Notes: generated by a model from the letters alone, not told the origin. A DNA stretch of 64,000 nt from DASVBE01 sp963770375 (GCA_963770375.1 CAVYPM010000028.1:587183-651182); one strand, 5' to 3'; shown: positions 37,516 to 46,549, counted from the first letter of the stretch. Made by a program: numbers and translations.

Positions 37516-38039
37516 TTCTGGAGCTCCTTGCGTAGCGCGGATTCGGCCCGGCGGAGCATGGTCCCGACGTGGCCGACACTGACGTTCATGGCCTCGGCGA
37601 CCTCGGCGTAGCTCAGGCCGCTGTGGCGGAGGACGAGCACGGCCGCCGAGCGCCGGGGCAGCCGCTGCAGCGCGCGGCGTACCTCGGCCCGGGACTCGGC
37701 CGCCAGCACGCTCTCCTCGGGGCTGTCCGGCGGGGGCGCGGCCGCGCACTCCTGCTGGCGGCGGTCCCGGCGGCGCTCACCGCGGATCGCGTTCAGGCTG
37801 GTGTGCGCGGCCGCGGCGCGCACCCAGCCCGCGGCCTCGGGCGCGCCGTCCGGGTCGGGGAAGCGCCGGAACGCGCTGACGAACACGTCCTGCGCGACGT
37901 CCTGGGCGGCCTGCGCGTCGCCGGTCACGCCGTGCGCGATCCGCACGACGGTGGCGTAGTTCTCCCGGAAAAACCGCTCGAACGCGGAGAACGTGGCTCC
38001 TGGCGGCGGTCCCGTTCGGGTCACGTAGCTGGCTTCCAT
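37512..38039 (-). CDS. ECF-type RNA polymerase sigma factor
   Basis: GGAGAGGA precedes ATG 38039. The 175-residue protein has sigma region 2 (FFRENYATVVRIAHGVTGDAQAAQDVAQDVFVSAFRRF) and region 4 (ALQRLPRRSAAVLVLRHSGLSYAEVAEAMNVSVGHVGTMLRRAESAL). It is the first gene of a coupled unit with an anti-sigma factor and an ABC exporter, so it probably drives this operon. No -35/-10 pair of ECF type was identified with confidence upstream. Confidence 0.92.
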   Translation of the reverse strand: MEASYVTRTGPPPGATFSAFERFFRENYATVVRIAHGVTGDAQAAQDVAQDVFVSAFRRFPDPDGAPEAAGWVRAAAAHTSLNAIRGERRRDRRQQECAAAPPPDSPEESVLAAESRAEVRRALQRLPRRSAAVLVLRHSGLSYAEVAEAMNVSVGHVGTMLRRAESALRKELQK

Positions 38040-38115
38040 GTCATCCTCTCCGCCAGCTAAGCACCGCCGGGCGGCGGAATGTGACGCCGGGGCGGGAATG
38101 AGACGGCCGGGCGGC

Positions 38116-39004
38116 CTACAGGCCCGCGGCGAACAGGGCCAGCCAGGCCAGTTCGGCGACGGTCATCACCCGGTCGGAGAGGATCAGCTCCTCCACGCCC
38201 CGGCCGCCGCCGCGGCCAGCCAGCCAGCCGAACCGGGCCAGCGCCACGGCCAGGGCACCGCGCTGGCCAGGTGCCAGCCCCGCCGCCAGCCATCCGGGTC
38301 ACCCGCCGCCCAGGCCAGGTAGCTCAGCACCAGCCCGGCCATCAGCACCGCCATCGCGGCGTCCAGCCCGCGGGCCGGGTAGAACCTCAGCACCGGGCGG
38401 TGCCTGGCCGCGGCTTCCGGGCCGAGCGCGGCCAGCTCCCCGCGGCGCTTGCCGGCCGCCACGGCCAGCGCGCCGAGGCTGCAGACGACCAGGAACCAGC
38501 CGGACGGCGGCACGTGCGTGGCCACCGCACCGGCCAGTGCACGCAGCACGAACCCGGACGCGACGCAGCCGGCCTCCAGCACCGGGACGTGCTTGAGGCC
38601 GGCCGAGTAGCCGGCCGACACGGCCAGGTAGACGGCAATGATGCCGGTCAGGCCGGGCTCGCCGATCCACAGGCCCGCACCGAGCGCCAGCCAGGCCGGC
38701 CGCCGCGGCCAGCCCGAGGGCGTGCCCGGCGGGCAGGTCGCCGGAGGCCACGGGCCGGTGCCTCTTGACCGGGTGGCCGCGGTCCCGTTCGGCGTCCAGG
38801 ACGTCGTTGACGTAGTAGACCGCGGCCGAGGCGGCGGTGAACGCAGACGATCGCGACCAGCGCGTAGCCGATCCCGTCGTCCCGCCCCACGGACGCGCCG
38901 GCCAGCGGCGCGGCCAGCACGAGCAGGTTCTTCGGCCACTGCCGCGGCCGGGCCGCCCGCACCGCGGCGCGAAGCCACCGCCAGCACGCCGGCGGAGCCG
39001 GCAC
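38116..39004 (-). pseudogene. UbiA-family prenyltransferase (DPPR-synthase-like), frameshifted three times
   Basis: Reconstructed from three frames: PRQWPKNLLVLAAPLAG at the start, YYVNDVLDAERDRGHPVKRHRP with the NDxxDxxxD motif, then GEPGLTGIIAVYLAVSAGYS and KRRGELAALG, and finally GVEELILSDRVMTVAELAWLALFAAGL before the TAG at 38116-38118. This pattern matches decaprenyl-phosphate phosphoribosyltransferase, which loads ribose phosphate on polyprenyl phosphate for arabinan synthesis. Frame breaks are near 38842 (+1), 38694 (+1) and 38263 (one base missing). GTG 39004 is a tentative start. It is the last gene of a leftward cluster with an NAGPA-like and a haem-b-like gene. Confidence 0.75.
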
Positions 39005-39128
39005 GCGGCTCGCGGAGGGCCGCGGCGCTGTTTTCCTGACGAGCGATGAGGCGCGACGAAGGAGCGCCGAGGGAGCGAGGAGGGAAGGCAGCGCTCATAG
39101 CGGCCCGCAGCGAGCCGGCTAGCACTGC

Positions 39129-40476
39129 TCACCGGGCGTACACCGCGGTGAAGTCCCGGTCGGCCACCGAGTAGTAGCGCGCGGCGGGCTGGTACTGCCC
39201 GGGCAGCAGCGGCACCGGCCGCGGGTCGGCCGGGTGCCCGGCAGGCCGGTAGTACATGAAGTCGGTCCACTCGGGGTTGATGTCGAGCTGCATGGCGGTG
39301 ACCGCGCCGGCCCGCTTGAGCAGCCCGGCCAGGGTCCGCACGTCCAGGGCCGGCCCGTAGACGAAGATGATCCGGCCGCGGGCGGTCACCCCGACGCCGG
39401 ACCGCCAGACGTAGTAGCCGCCGCCCAGGGTCGCGCCCCAGTTGCTGAGCACGTTCTGGTTCACCGAGCGCGGAATGGCTCCGTTCCACACGATCGGCCG
39501 CAGGTTCTGCCGGACGCCGGCCACCGCCGGGGTCATCCGCAGGCCGTGGCCCCACAGGCCGATGGCCAGCCGCCCGTCGCGGTAGTAGACCATGGTCGCC
39601 GCGCCGGGCCGCAGCGTCCCGCGGTAGGTGCCGTTCAGGTAGAAGCCGCCCGCCGCGGACGCGATCTTGAAGCCGCCGTTGAAGGTGGCGGCCAGGCCGC
39701 GCCGGGCACCGGGGGCGATCACCGGCTGCGCGCCGCCGTACCGGCCGGGACCGGGGTCCTCGGCGCCGGGCCGCAGCTCGAACCGGAGCAGCCGCGGGTC
39801 CATCGACACCACCCCGGCCACGTACGACGTGTGCACCCGGTCGGGCCGCAGGTAGGTGCCGTAGATCGCGGGACGGCCATGCACCCGGTACAGCACCCGC
39901 CACTGGCCCTCGCCGGGCAGCGGCTTCCCGGCGGGCGAGGCCAGCCGGGCCGGCGGCCGGTAGCCCGGGCCGGGCCGGTGGCGTGTGCCCGGCCCGGCCC
40001 GGTGCCTGGTGGCCGGGCCCCTGATGGTGCGGCACGGCCAGCGAGAACGACGGCTTCCCGCCGGTCTTCGGCGGCTGGTAGGTGATCCACTCGCCGAACG
40101 TGACCAGCGGCCCGAGGTAGTGGTCCCGGGCCCACTCCGCGGCCCGCTCGGCCAGCGAGCCGCCGCCGGGCGCGGTCATCGCGTGCCCGAACGACCAGCT
40201 GAACCAGGCCAGGAACAGGGCCAGCAGCAGCGCGCACACCCGGAACCACCGGCGGTCGCGCAGCCGCGGCCGGCCGCCCGGCCGGCCCCGGCGGTGCCCG
40301 CGCCGCCGCCGGGCCAGCCCGGGAGCGGCGGCCCGCGGTGCATCACTGCGTATCCCTATATCCGAAGGCAGGGGAATCGCCGGGTTCCGCGGAGAGCCGC
40401 CCGGCAGGGTCGGCGGCCCGTCGCCGGGCGCCCCGCCGGGCCCGTCGGTAGTTACCTGACCAGGCTGGTGGTCCAT
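39129..40476 (-). pseudogene. Membrane-anchored phosphodiester glycosidase (NAGPA-like), frameshifted once
   Basis: ATG 40476 follows GGAGGG and overlaps the upstream gene end. A basic, Pro/Arg-rich head and one TM helix (VCALLLALFLAWFSWSFGHAM) precede the NAGPA domain: LAATFNGGFKIASAAGGFYLNG, GRLAIGLWGHGLRM, NLRPIVWNGAIP, and MQLDINPEWTDFMYY with catalytic-site-like Asp/Asn. The frame changes near 40030 in the linker (one extra base), between AVPHHQ and the PGYRPPARLASP stretch. The family cleaves GlcNAc-1-phosphodiester bonds or related sugars. In bacteria it acts outside the membrane, and the native substrate is usually unknown. Confidence 0.75.
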
Positions 40477-41114
40477 GCTCCCTCCAGGTGGATGGTCAGC
40501 AGGGCGATCACCAGGCCGCCCGCCAGTGCCGCGGCCAGCAGCGCGCCGCGGGCAGGCCCGCCTGCCGGGACCCGGCGGCCGGGCAGCCCCGGTGCGCCGC
40601 GGAGCAGCCGGGGCAGCCGCCAGGCGTAGGCCAGCACGTGAATGGACATCGCCCCGAACCACAGCACGAACGAGGCCTTGTGCAGGAACAGCCAGGGCCC
40701 CTGGCCGGGCCCGGCGGCGGCCAGCAGCACGCCGGTGCCCAGTACGGCCAGCGAGGTCGCGATCACGAACGGGCCGAGCAGGCGGAGCAGCGGCGCGGGC
40801 GGTCCCTTGCGCACGTAGGGACCGGCCCCGGTGTAGTAGCGCGCGAACCGGTAGCAGACCGAGCCGATCTTGAGCAGCACCGGGCCGATGAGCAGCATGC
40901 CGAGGAAGAAGTGCAGCGTCAGCAGGCGCCCGAGGGCCAGGATCGTCACGCCCTCGGCGGCGAAGCCGGCCAGCAGGACGGTGCCGGTCAGCGCGGTCAG
41001 CCGCTCGTTGCCCTGGACGCCGCCGTCCGCCGCGGGCGGCCTGCGGTGCCCGCCGCGGGCCCGGCCGCTGCCGGTTCCGTTGTCCCGTGTCCTGATGGCG
41101 TCCCCCGTGGTCAT
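40452..41114 (-). CDS. Cytochrome b561-like four-helix membrane protein
   Basis: The 220-residue protein has a polar head (about 38 residues), then TM helices LTGTVLLAGFAAEGVTILALG, LTLHFFLGMLLIGPVLLKIGS, FVIATSLAVLGTGVLLAAA and SFVLWFGAMSIHVLAYA, plus a last one near the C-terminus. His residues in LHFF, LHKAS and SIHVLAYAW sit on helices 2 to 4 like haem ligands of b-type cytochromes. Its ATG overlaps the stop of the NuoF-like fusion gene (ATGA), so it is probably a redox partner. Haem binding is inferred. Confidence 0.72.
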   Translation of the reverse strand: MTTGDAIRTRDNGTGSGRARGGHRRPPAADGGVQGNERLTALTGTVLLAGFAAEGVTILALGRLLTLHFFLGMLLIGPVLLKIGSVCYRFARYYTGAGPYVRKGPPAPLLRLLGPFVIATSLAVLGTGVLLAAAGPGQGPWLFLHKASFVLWFGAMSIHVLAYAWRLPRLLRGAPGLPGRRVPAGGPARGALLAAALAGGLVIALLTIHLEGAWTTSLVR

Positions 41115-43330
41115 GCTCGCCCTTCCCGTTCTGCTCGCTGGACCGGCCGCGGCACGAGCCGCAGAGCCAGGGCCGGGCAGGCCCTGACCGCCCGGCGGGC
41201 GTGCGGAGCCAGCGCGGCAGGCACCTCCCCGCGGATCACCGGGAAGCCCCACTCGTCCCGGCTGATGAGCTCGGGGAGCAGGTCAGCGCAGAACCCGTGC
41301 CCGGTGCAGGCGACCGGATCGACCTGCAGCTTCCCGCTCACGGCCCGCCCCGCCCGGTCGCGCGGGCTCCGGCGGCGAACTGACCCGCGCTGACGGCGCG
41401 CGCCCAGGCAGGCCCGCCCGGCGGCGTGCGCCCGCACGTCGTCGGCGAACGCGTCCAGGGCCGAGGCGGCCATCCTCGTCGCGCCGTCCGGATGCTTGCA
41501 GGCCCCGCGGCCGGGGATCACGCGCAGCCGCTGGCCCAGGCGGCCGAGCAGGTCGCGGTCGGCCCGGCTGGCGGCCAGCCGGGTGAAGTCATCGGCGATG
41601 GCCGGGAGGCCGAACCGGCACGGCCCGCACTGCTGGGCCCCTTGCTGGGCCAGGTAGCGGAGGATGCGGGCGGTCTCCGCGACCCCGCAGCCGCCCGCCG
41701 CGAGCACGAGCAGCACCCCGGCCCCGGCCGACGCGCCCGCGGGCCGCAGGCCGGCCGCGGACAGCGGCCGGCGGGCGATGTCCCCGGCCTGGTGCCAGGT
41801 GCCGAAGTAGCCGCCGAGCAGCAGGCTCCCGCCGGGATCCGGGCCGGCCATGGCCAGCACGTCGCCGACCGGCGTGCCGGCCTCGATCTCGAACACGCCG
41901 GGCATGCGCACCGCGCCGGTGATGGTGACCAGCATGGTCCCCGGCGCGTCGGGCGATCCGGCCTGCCGGAACCAGGCCGGGCCGTACCGGGCGATGAGCG
42001 CCACGTGGGCCAGCGTCTCCACGTTCGCCACCAGGGTGGGCCGCCGGGCCACGCCCCGCTCGAACGGCCGCGGCGGGGTGACCGTGGGCTTGGCCTCCCC
42101 GCCGTTGAGCCAGCTGATCAGCGCCGTCTCCTCGCTGGCCACGTACCGGCGCGGAAGCTGGCTGATGGTGATGGGCACGTCGCCGAGGCCGGCCAGCGCG
42201 CGCTCCTGCACCGCCGACCAGACGGTCTGCACCTGCGCGGCGCGGGTCTGGTCCAGGCACACGTGCACGGCAGTGGCCCCGACGGCCCGGGCGGCCAGCA
42301 CCGCACCGTCGAGCACCAGGTGCGGTGCCCGGCTCAGCAGGGCCTGGTCCTTCTCGCTGGCGGGCTCGCTTTCCATGCCGTTGGCCACCACCACGGCCGG
42401 CCCCCGCCGGGACGCCACCGACCTCATCTTCACCCCGGCCGGGAACCCGGCGCCGCCACGGCCGGTCAGGCCCGCCGCGGCGACAGCATTGGCCAGGCCA
42501 CCGCCCCGGTCCGGCCGGTGACGCTCGGCCCTGGGCAGCGGGCCGTACAGCGCCTCGTGCTGGCCCAGGCTGGCGGGCCCGTCCTGGCGGCGCCACCCGG
42601 CCGTCAGCCGGGCCGGCGCGACCACGCCCAGGGCGGCGAGCAGCGGCACGGGGGTGCCGGCCCGCCGGGCCCAGCCGGGCTGGAGCGGGCCGAGGAGCGT
42701 GAATATCGCAGTGGCCAGCGGGATCCCGATCAGCGCGGTGATCCCCGCGGTGCGCCGGGGCCCCGGGCTGGCCAGGGACAGCCGCCAGCCGGCCGCGGCC
42801 GCCACGGCGGCCAGGCACAGCACGTCGACGGCGAGCAGCACCGGCAGCCGGGTGTCGGTCCCGGTGCCGAGACCGTGCCACAGCGCGACCGGCCAGCTCG
42901 CGTAGGCCAGCCAGTGCACCGCCCGCCAGGCCCGGTAGCTCAGCCGGTCCCGCACCAGGCTGCTGAGCAGGACCGCGAGCAGCAGGTCGAGGGCGACGGC
43001 GCCGAGGCCGAGCCACACGGTGCGGTAGGCCGAGCTGAACGGGATCACCGCGGCGGCCAGGCTGATCCCGGCGAACGGGTCCAGCACGGTGGTCAGCACG
43101 TGGATCACGACCAGGCCCACCGCCAGCAGCGACAGGTTGCGGTGCACCCCCGCGAGCACCACCCGGGGCAGGCCGGGCAGCTCGGCCCGCGCGGTGCCCG
43201 CGATGCCGGCCACCACGGTCCCGGTCAGCAGAAGCAGGGCGACGACGCCGGTGGCCCGGGTCGCGTACCACAGCGGGCTGACCCCGGCCGCGCTGGCCGC
43301 ACTGGCCGCTCCAGCCGCGAGGCTGCTCAT
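41111..43330 (-). CDS. Ferric-reductase-like haem-b domain fused to NuoF-like FMN/Fe-S domain and ferredoxin
   Basis: The 739-residue protein has three parts. Residues 1-230 form six or seven TM helices with two His pairs 13-14 apart (VHRN to IHVL; VHWL to WHGL), the two-haem pattern of ferric-reductase-like domains. Residues 285-640 are NuoF-like: GLTGRGGAGFPAGVKM (FMN/NADH), NGMESEPASEKD, an SLBB region (GVFEIEAGTPVGDVLAM), then Cys in GGCGVAE, CGPC and GACKHPDGA for a cluster. The last 70 residues are a 3Fe-4S-type ferredoxin (VACTGHGFCADLLPE ... ACPALAL). NADH-to-haem transmembrane electron transfer is inferred. The start lies 2 bp after the small TM gene. A second copy is at 58844-61037. 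Confidence 0.85.
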   Translation of the reverse strand: MSSLAAGAASAASAAGVSPLWYATRATGVVALLLLTGTVVAGIAGTARAELPGLPRVVLAGVHRNLSLLAVGLVVIHVLTTVLDPFAGISLAAAVIPFSSAYRTVWLGLGAVALDLLLAVLLSSLVRDRLSYRAWRAVHWLAYASWPVALWHGLGTGTDTRLPVLLAVDVLCLAAVAAAAGWRLSLASPGPRRTAGITALIGIPLATAIFTLLGPLQPGWARRAGTPVPLLAALGVVAPARLTAGWRRQDGPASLGQHEALYGPLPRAERHRPDRGGGLANAVAAAGLTGRGGAGFPAGVKMRSVASRRGPAVVVANGMESEPASEKDQALLSRAPHLVLDGAVLAARAVGATAVHVCLDQTRAAQVQTVWSAVQERALAGLGDVPITISQLPRRYVASEETALISWLNGGEAKPTVTPPRPFERGVARRPTLVANVETLAHVALIARYGPAWFRQAGSPDAPGTMLVTITGAVRMPGVFEIEAGTPVGDVLAMAGPDPGGSLLLGGYFGTWHQAGDIARRPLSAAGLRPAGASAGAGVLLVLAAGGCGVAETARILRYLAQQGAQQCGPCRFGLPAIADDFTRLAASRADRDLLGRLGQRLRVIPGRGACKHPDGATRMAASALDAFADDVRAHAAGRACLGARRQRGSVRRRSPRDRAGRAVSGKLQVDPVACTGHGFCADLLPELISRDEWGFPVIRGEVPAALAPHARRAVRACPALALRLVPRPVQRAEREGRA

Positions 43331-43332
43331 GA

Positions 43333-43674
43333 TCAGGAGCCGCCCGAGACGGTCTGCGGCGGCGCCGGGGTGCTGGCCGGCGGCTGGGACGGCGGGCTCA
43401 GCGGCCGGGGTGCGTGCCTGCTGCCGGGACGGTGCCGGTGCCCGGCCGGCGCCCGCCGGGATCCCGCGGCCGGGCCGGCCCGGTGCGGCCGGTGCCCGGC
43501 CGCGGCCGGCCGGGCGTGCCCGGGGAGCGCCTGCGCGAACTCCGCGCCGAGCCCGAGGCAGGCCGCCAGGGCCCCGCCCGCGATGCCCAGCGAGATCGCC
43601 CGCGTGCGGCCGAGCAGCCGGTCACGGTACGCGGCGGCCTGCCCGGCGGAGCCGTACCGCGGTGCTGATGCCAT
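43333..43674 (-). CDS. Small single-TM protein with Pro/Ala-rich tail
   Basis: The 113-residue product has a short cytoplasmic head (SAGQAAAYRDRLLGRTR), one TM helix (AISLGIAGGALAACLGLGAEFA) and a low-complexity Ala/Pro/Arg/His tail ending in Ser/Thr/Pro (PASTPAPPQTVSGGS). It precedes the NuoF-like fusion by 2 bp. The second electron-transfer locus has an analogous small TM gene in the same place (57231-57790). It resembles the front part of FMN-binding proteins without the FMN-binding domain. The function is unknown. Confidence 0.68.
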   Translation of the reverse strand: MASAPRYGSAGQAAAYRDRLLGRTRAISLGIAGGALAACLGLGAEFAQALPGHARPAAAGHRPHRAGPAAGSRRAPAGHRHRPGSRHAPRPLSPPSQPPASTPAPPQTVSGGS

Positions 43675-43810
43675 CGCGCGGGGTTGTCCTTCCGTTAGCG
43701 GGCGGTGCCCGGGTCGCTGGCCGGCGGGCGGGCGGCTGGCGGACGGGCCTGGACGGCTGGCGGACTCGCCGTCCCGCTGGCTAGCCTGCCGGGCCGGCTG
43801 CGTGGGACTG

Positions 43811-43838
43811 GTTCAGGACTTGTTCAGAACTGGTTAAG
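43811..43838. promoter_or_regulatory. Three 11-bp-spaced direct repeats (OmpR-type site)
   Basis: GTTCAG (43811), GTTCAG (43822) and GTTAAG (43833) are spaced exactly 11 bp. This is the typical footprint of an OmpR-family regulator dimer or chain. The block overlaps the last codons of the histidine-kinase gene and lies about 140 bp before the small-TM/NuoF-like operon, so the adjacent response regulator probably controls that operon. Confidence 0.6.
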
Positions 43839-45215
43839 ATCCGCGGGGCGGCGCGGGCGGGCCCGGTCCGGGCTGAGCGGGAGCTCGATCGTCACGGTCA
43901 GGCCGCCGCCCGGCGTGTCGGCCAGGGACACCGTGCCGCCGTTGGCGGTGACCAGCCGGTCGACGATGGCCAGCCCGAGGCCGGTGCCGCCGGGCGAGCC
44001 GGTGGCGAACCGGCGGAACGCGGCCTGCTGCTGGACGGCCGTCATGCCCCGGCCGGTGTCGGCCACGGTCAGCCGGGCGAGGGCGGCCGCGGCCCTGACC
44101 GTGAGGGTGATCGTGCCGCCGGGCGGCACCGCCTCCAGCGCGTTGGCCAGCAGGTTGTCCAGGATCTGCTCCAGGTGGCCGTCCACGGCCTGCACGCTGA
44201 CCGGGTCCGGGCTGACGGTGGTGAGCGTCACGCCCCGTTCCTCGGCGGCGGGCCGCCAGGCCGCGGCCCGGTCCGCGGCCACCGTGTCCGCCGCGACCCG
44301 GACCGGGGCGGCCGTGCTGTGCTCCGCCCTGGCCACCGTGAGCAGCCCGTTGACCAGCCGGGTCAGCCGGCCGATCTCCTCCTGGGCGCCCGCCAGCTCG
44401 GCCGCGGTGTCCTCGTCGCAGTCCTGGGCGAGCAGGTCGAGGCGCAGCCGCAGCGCCGCCAGCGGCGTCCGCACCTGGTGCGAGACGTCGGCCACCATGG
44501 TCTGGTGGCCGTGGATCAGGGCCTGCAGCCGGGCCGCCATCGTGCTGAACGCGGCCGCCAGCCGGCGCACCTCGGGCGGGCCGGACCGGATCCCGGCCCG
44601 GGTGTCCAGGTCTCCGTCGCCGAGGCGGCGGGCCGCCTCGGCCAGCGTGGTGATCGGCCGGCTGGCCCACCGGGCCAGCCCTACCGCGATCACTCCCGCG
44701 GCCAGCAGGCTGGCCAGCGAGACCACGCCGATCAGCGTCCACAGCACGACGATCCGGTGGGTGAGCGTCGCCGTGGGGCGGGACAGCACGACCGTGCCGA
44801 TGGTGTGCTGGCCGCCGTCGGCCCGGATCGGCACGGTCACGGTGAGCCGGCCAGCGGCCGGGTAACTGTGCGGGGAGGCGGCCCGCAGCGCGGCGCGCAG
44901 GGCTGCGGCGGGCAGGACCGCGGCGGGCAGCGGGGCAGGCCCGGCGCCCGCCACCTCGTGCCCGGTCGCGTCGTAGATCCCGGCCCAGTCACCCCGGCGG
45001 GCCAGTTCCCTGACCGCCCGGCTCAGCAGCGGGTCGCTGGACCCGTCGCCGATGCCCTCCTCGGCGAGGTTCGCCGCGGACCTGGCCGACGCGAGGGTGT
45101 CGGCCCGGAAATCGCGGCGGTCCTGGGCTGCCGTGAGCAGGCCGAGCGGGATCGCCATGCTGGCCAGCGCGGCGGTGATCAGGGCCAGCACGGCCGCGAC
45201 GATCCGGCTGGTCAC
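43824..45215 (-). CDS. Two-component sensor histidine kinase
   Basis: The 463-residue protein has TM1 (residues about 5-27), an extracytoplasmic sensor (to about 155), TM2 (VLWTLIGVVSLASLLAAGVIAVGLA), HAMP, the H-box VADVSHQVRTPLAALRLRLD with Gln in place of the usual Glu after His, N-box DNLLANALEAV, and G boxes ADTGRGM and GGTGLGLAIV. GTG 45215 overlaps the response-regulator stop (GTGA). It senses an unknown envelope signal and probably phosphorylates the coupled regulator. Confidence 0.92.
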   Translation of the reverse strand: MTSRIVAAVLALITAALASMAIPLGLLTAAQDRRDFRADTLASARSAANLAEEGIGDGSSDPLLSRAVRELARRGDWAGIYDATGHEVAGAGPAPLPAAVLPAAALRAALRAASPHSYPAAGRLTVTVPIRADGGQHTIGTVVLSRPTATLTHRIVVLWTLIGVVSLASLLAAGVIAVGLARWASRPITTLAEAARRLGDGDLDTRAGIRSGPPEVRRLAAAFSTMAARLQALIHGHQTMVADVSHQVRTPLAALRLRLDLLAQDCDEDTAAELAGAQEEIGRLTRLVNGLLTVARAEHSTAAPVRVAADTVAADRAAAWRPAAEERGVTLTTVSPDPVSVQAVDGHLEQILDNLLANALEAVPPGGTITLTVRAAAALARLTVADTGRGMTAVQQQAAFRRFATGSPGGTGLGLAIVDRLVTANGGTVSLADTPGGGLTVTIELPLSPDRARPRRPADLNQF

Positions 45216-45918
45216 GGGCCGTCCAGGTCACCCAGCCGGAAGCCACGGCCGTAGACGGTCTCGATCAGCCCGGGTACGCCGAGCTTGCGGCGCAGCGCGG
45301 CCACGTGCACGTCGAGCACTTTGGTCGGCCCGTACCAGTGCGCGTCCCAGGCCGCCTCCAGGATCTCCTGACGGGTCCGCACCCGGCCCGGGTCGGCCGC
45401 CAGGCAGTCCAGGATGTCGAACTCCTTGGGGGTCAGCGCCACGTCCTGGCCGTCCACGGTCACCTTGTGGGTGCGCAGGTCCACGGCCAGCGGCCCGTGC
45501 CGGACCAGGTCCGCGCCGGGCCGGATCCGGCGCAGCACGGCCCGGATCCGGGCCTGCAGCTCGCTCAGCCCGAACGGCTTGACCAGGTAGTCGTCCGCGC
45601 CCGCGTCCAGCGCAGTGACCCGGTCGGCCTCCGCGCCGTGCGCGGTGATCACGATGATCGCGGCGGCCGAGCGCTGCCGCGGAGCTGGCGGCACACGTGC
45701 ACGCCGTCGGTGTCGGGCAGTTCCAGGTCGAGCAGCACCACGTCCGGGTCGCGCCGGCCCAGCGCGGCGGCGCCGGTCTCCACGTGGTCGACCTGGTAGC
45801 CGCCCCGTTGCAGGGCCCGGACCAGCTGTTCCGCGATCCCGCGGTCGTCCTCGACGACGAGCACGCTTGTCCCGTCTCCCGGCCCGGCCGGGCTGCCCAG
45901 CTCGCCGCCCGCGGTCAC
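45212..45918 (-). pseudogene. OmpR-family response regulator, frameshifted once
   Basis: GTG 45918 has GAGAGGAGG 5 bases upstream. The receiver domain begins VLVVEDDRGIAEQLVRAL, with the phospho-acceptor in DVVLLDLELPDTDG. The frame breaks near 45678 (after VHVCRQLR), consistent with one missing base. The next frame continues SAAAIIVITAHGAEADRV, then DDYLVKPF and a winged-helix DNA-binding domain (LTPKEFDILDCL, VLDVHVAALRRKLG, VYGRGFRL). A BlaI-type box overlaps its promoter. The 11-bp repeats at 43811 are its likely target. Confidence 0.85.
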
Positions 45919-45933
45919 GTGGCCTCCTCTCAC

Positions 45934-45958
45934 ACGTACTATCCAGTTCGTAGTACGT
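45934..45958. promoter_or_regulatory. BlaI-type operator upstream of the two-component operon
   Basis: ACGTACTA (45934-45941), nine bases, TAGTACGT (45951-45958): perfect 8-bp arms containing the same TACTA-N9-TAGTA core as at 34519. It ends about 16 bp before the response-regulator start, so binding would silence the operon. Confidence 0.7.
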
Positions 45959-46014
45959 CAGTCAATCTAGCCGAGCTGGGCGGGCCAGCACGCTGATTGC
46001 CGGCCGGCCGGCGG

Positions 46015-46500
46015 CTAGGCGGCTCTGGCTGCCGCCCGGGGCTGGATGCGGTAGACCGGGTAATCGGCCGCGATCCGCTCGAACTCGGTCAGGTCCGCCC
46101 GGCGGTCGACGGGGATGTGCGGCCTTCCCCCGGGAGCGACCTGGAGGTAGCGCCGCAGCACCGGGGCACGGTCGGCCACCGGTATCTCCTGGAGGTGGAT
46201 GAGCTCCTGGCGGCCGTGCCGCAGCACCGCCTGCCCGTCGGCCGCCGTCAGGTTCCGTACCCAGTTGGTGTTCGCCCCCAGCATGGAGACCAGGTAGCGC
46301 TCACCGCGGTAGTCGGCGATGACCACCGGGAAGGAGACCGGCCGGCCGGTCTTCCGGCCGGTGATCTCCAGGGTGGCGGCCCGGGACGGCATGATCCCGG
46401 CCGAGAACATGAGCGCGGACAGCCGGTTCAGCACCCGGCCAAAGCGGCTGGGCCGCCCGCCGCGGTACAGCCAGCGCAGGTAGGTGTCGTGGGCGTGCAT
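46015..46500 (-). CDS. Ddn-like deazaflavin (F420)-dependent nitroreductase family protein
   Basis: The 161-residue split-barrel protein has the family pattern: LEITGRKTGRPVSFPVVIADYRGERYLVSMLGANTNWVRNLTAADGQAVLRHGR. The GANTNWVRNL stretch is diagnostic for the deazaflavin-dependent nitroreductase/quinone reductase family. Members use F420H2 to reduce quinones or nitro compounds. It follows the Acg-like gene by about 49 bp on the same strand and may be in that operon. Confidence 0.88.
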   Translation of the reverse strand: MHAHDTYLRWLYRGGRPSRFGRVLNRLSALMFSAGIMPSRAATLEITGRKTGRPVSFPVVIADYRGERYLVSMLGANTNWVRNLTAADGQAVLRHGRQELIHLQEIPVADRAPVLRRYLQVAPGGRPHIPVDRRADLTEFERIAADYPVYRIQPRAAARAA

Positions 46501-46549
46501 GGCGGTCTCCGTTCGCGATAGCGGGAACCCGGGCCGGCCGTGGCCCGGG

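Noticed and set aside
26300..39610. Further GTAGTA/TAGTAG strings resembling BlaI half-sites (for example near 26306, 39254, 39586, 40838).
   Set aside because: They lie inside genes as Tyr-Tyr codons, lack the opposite arm at the right spacing and are not near starts.
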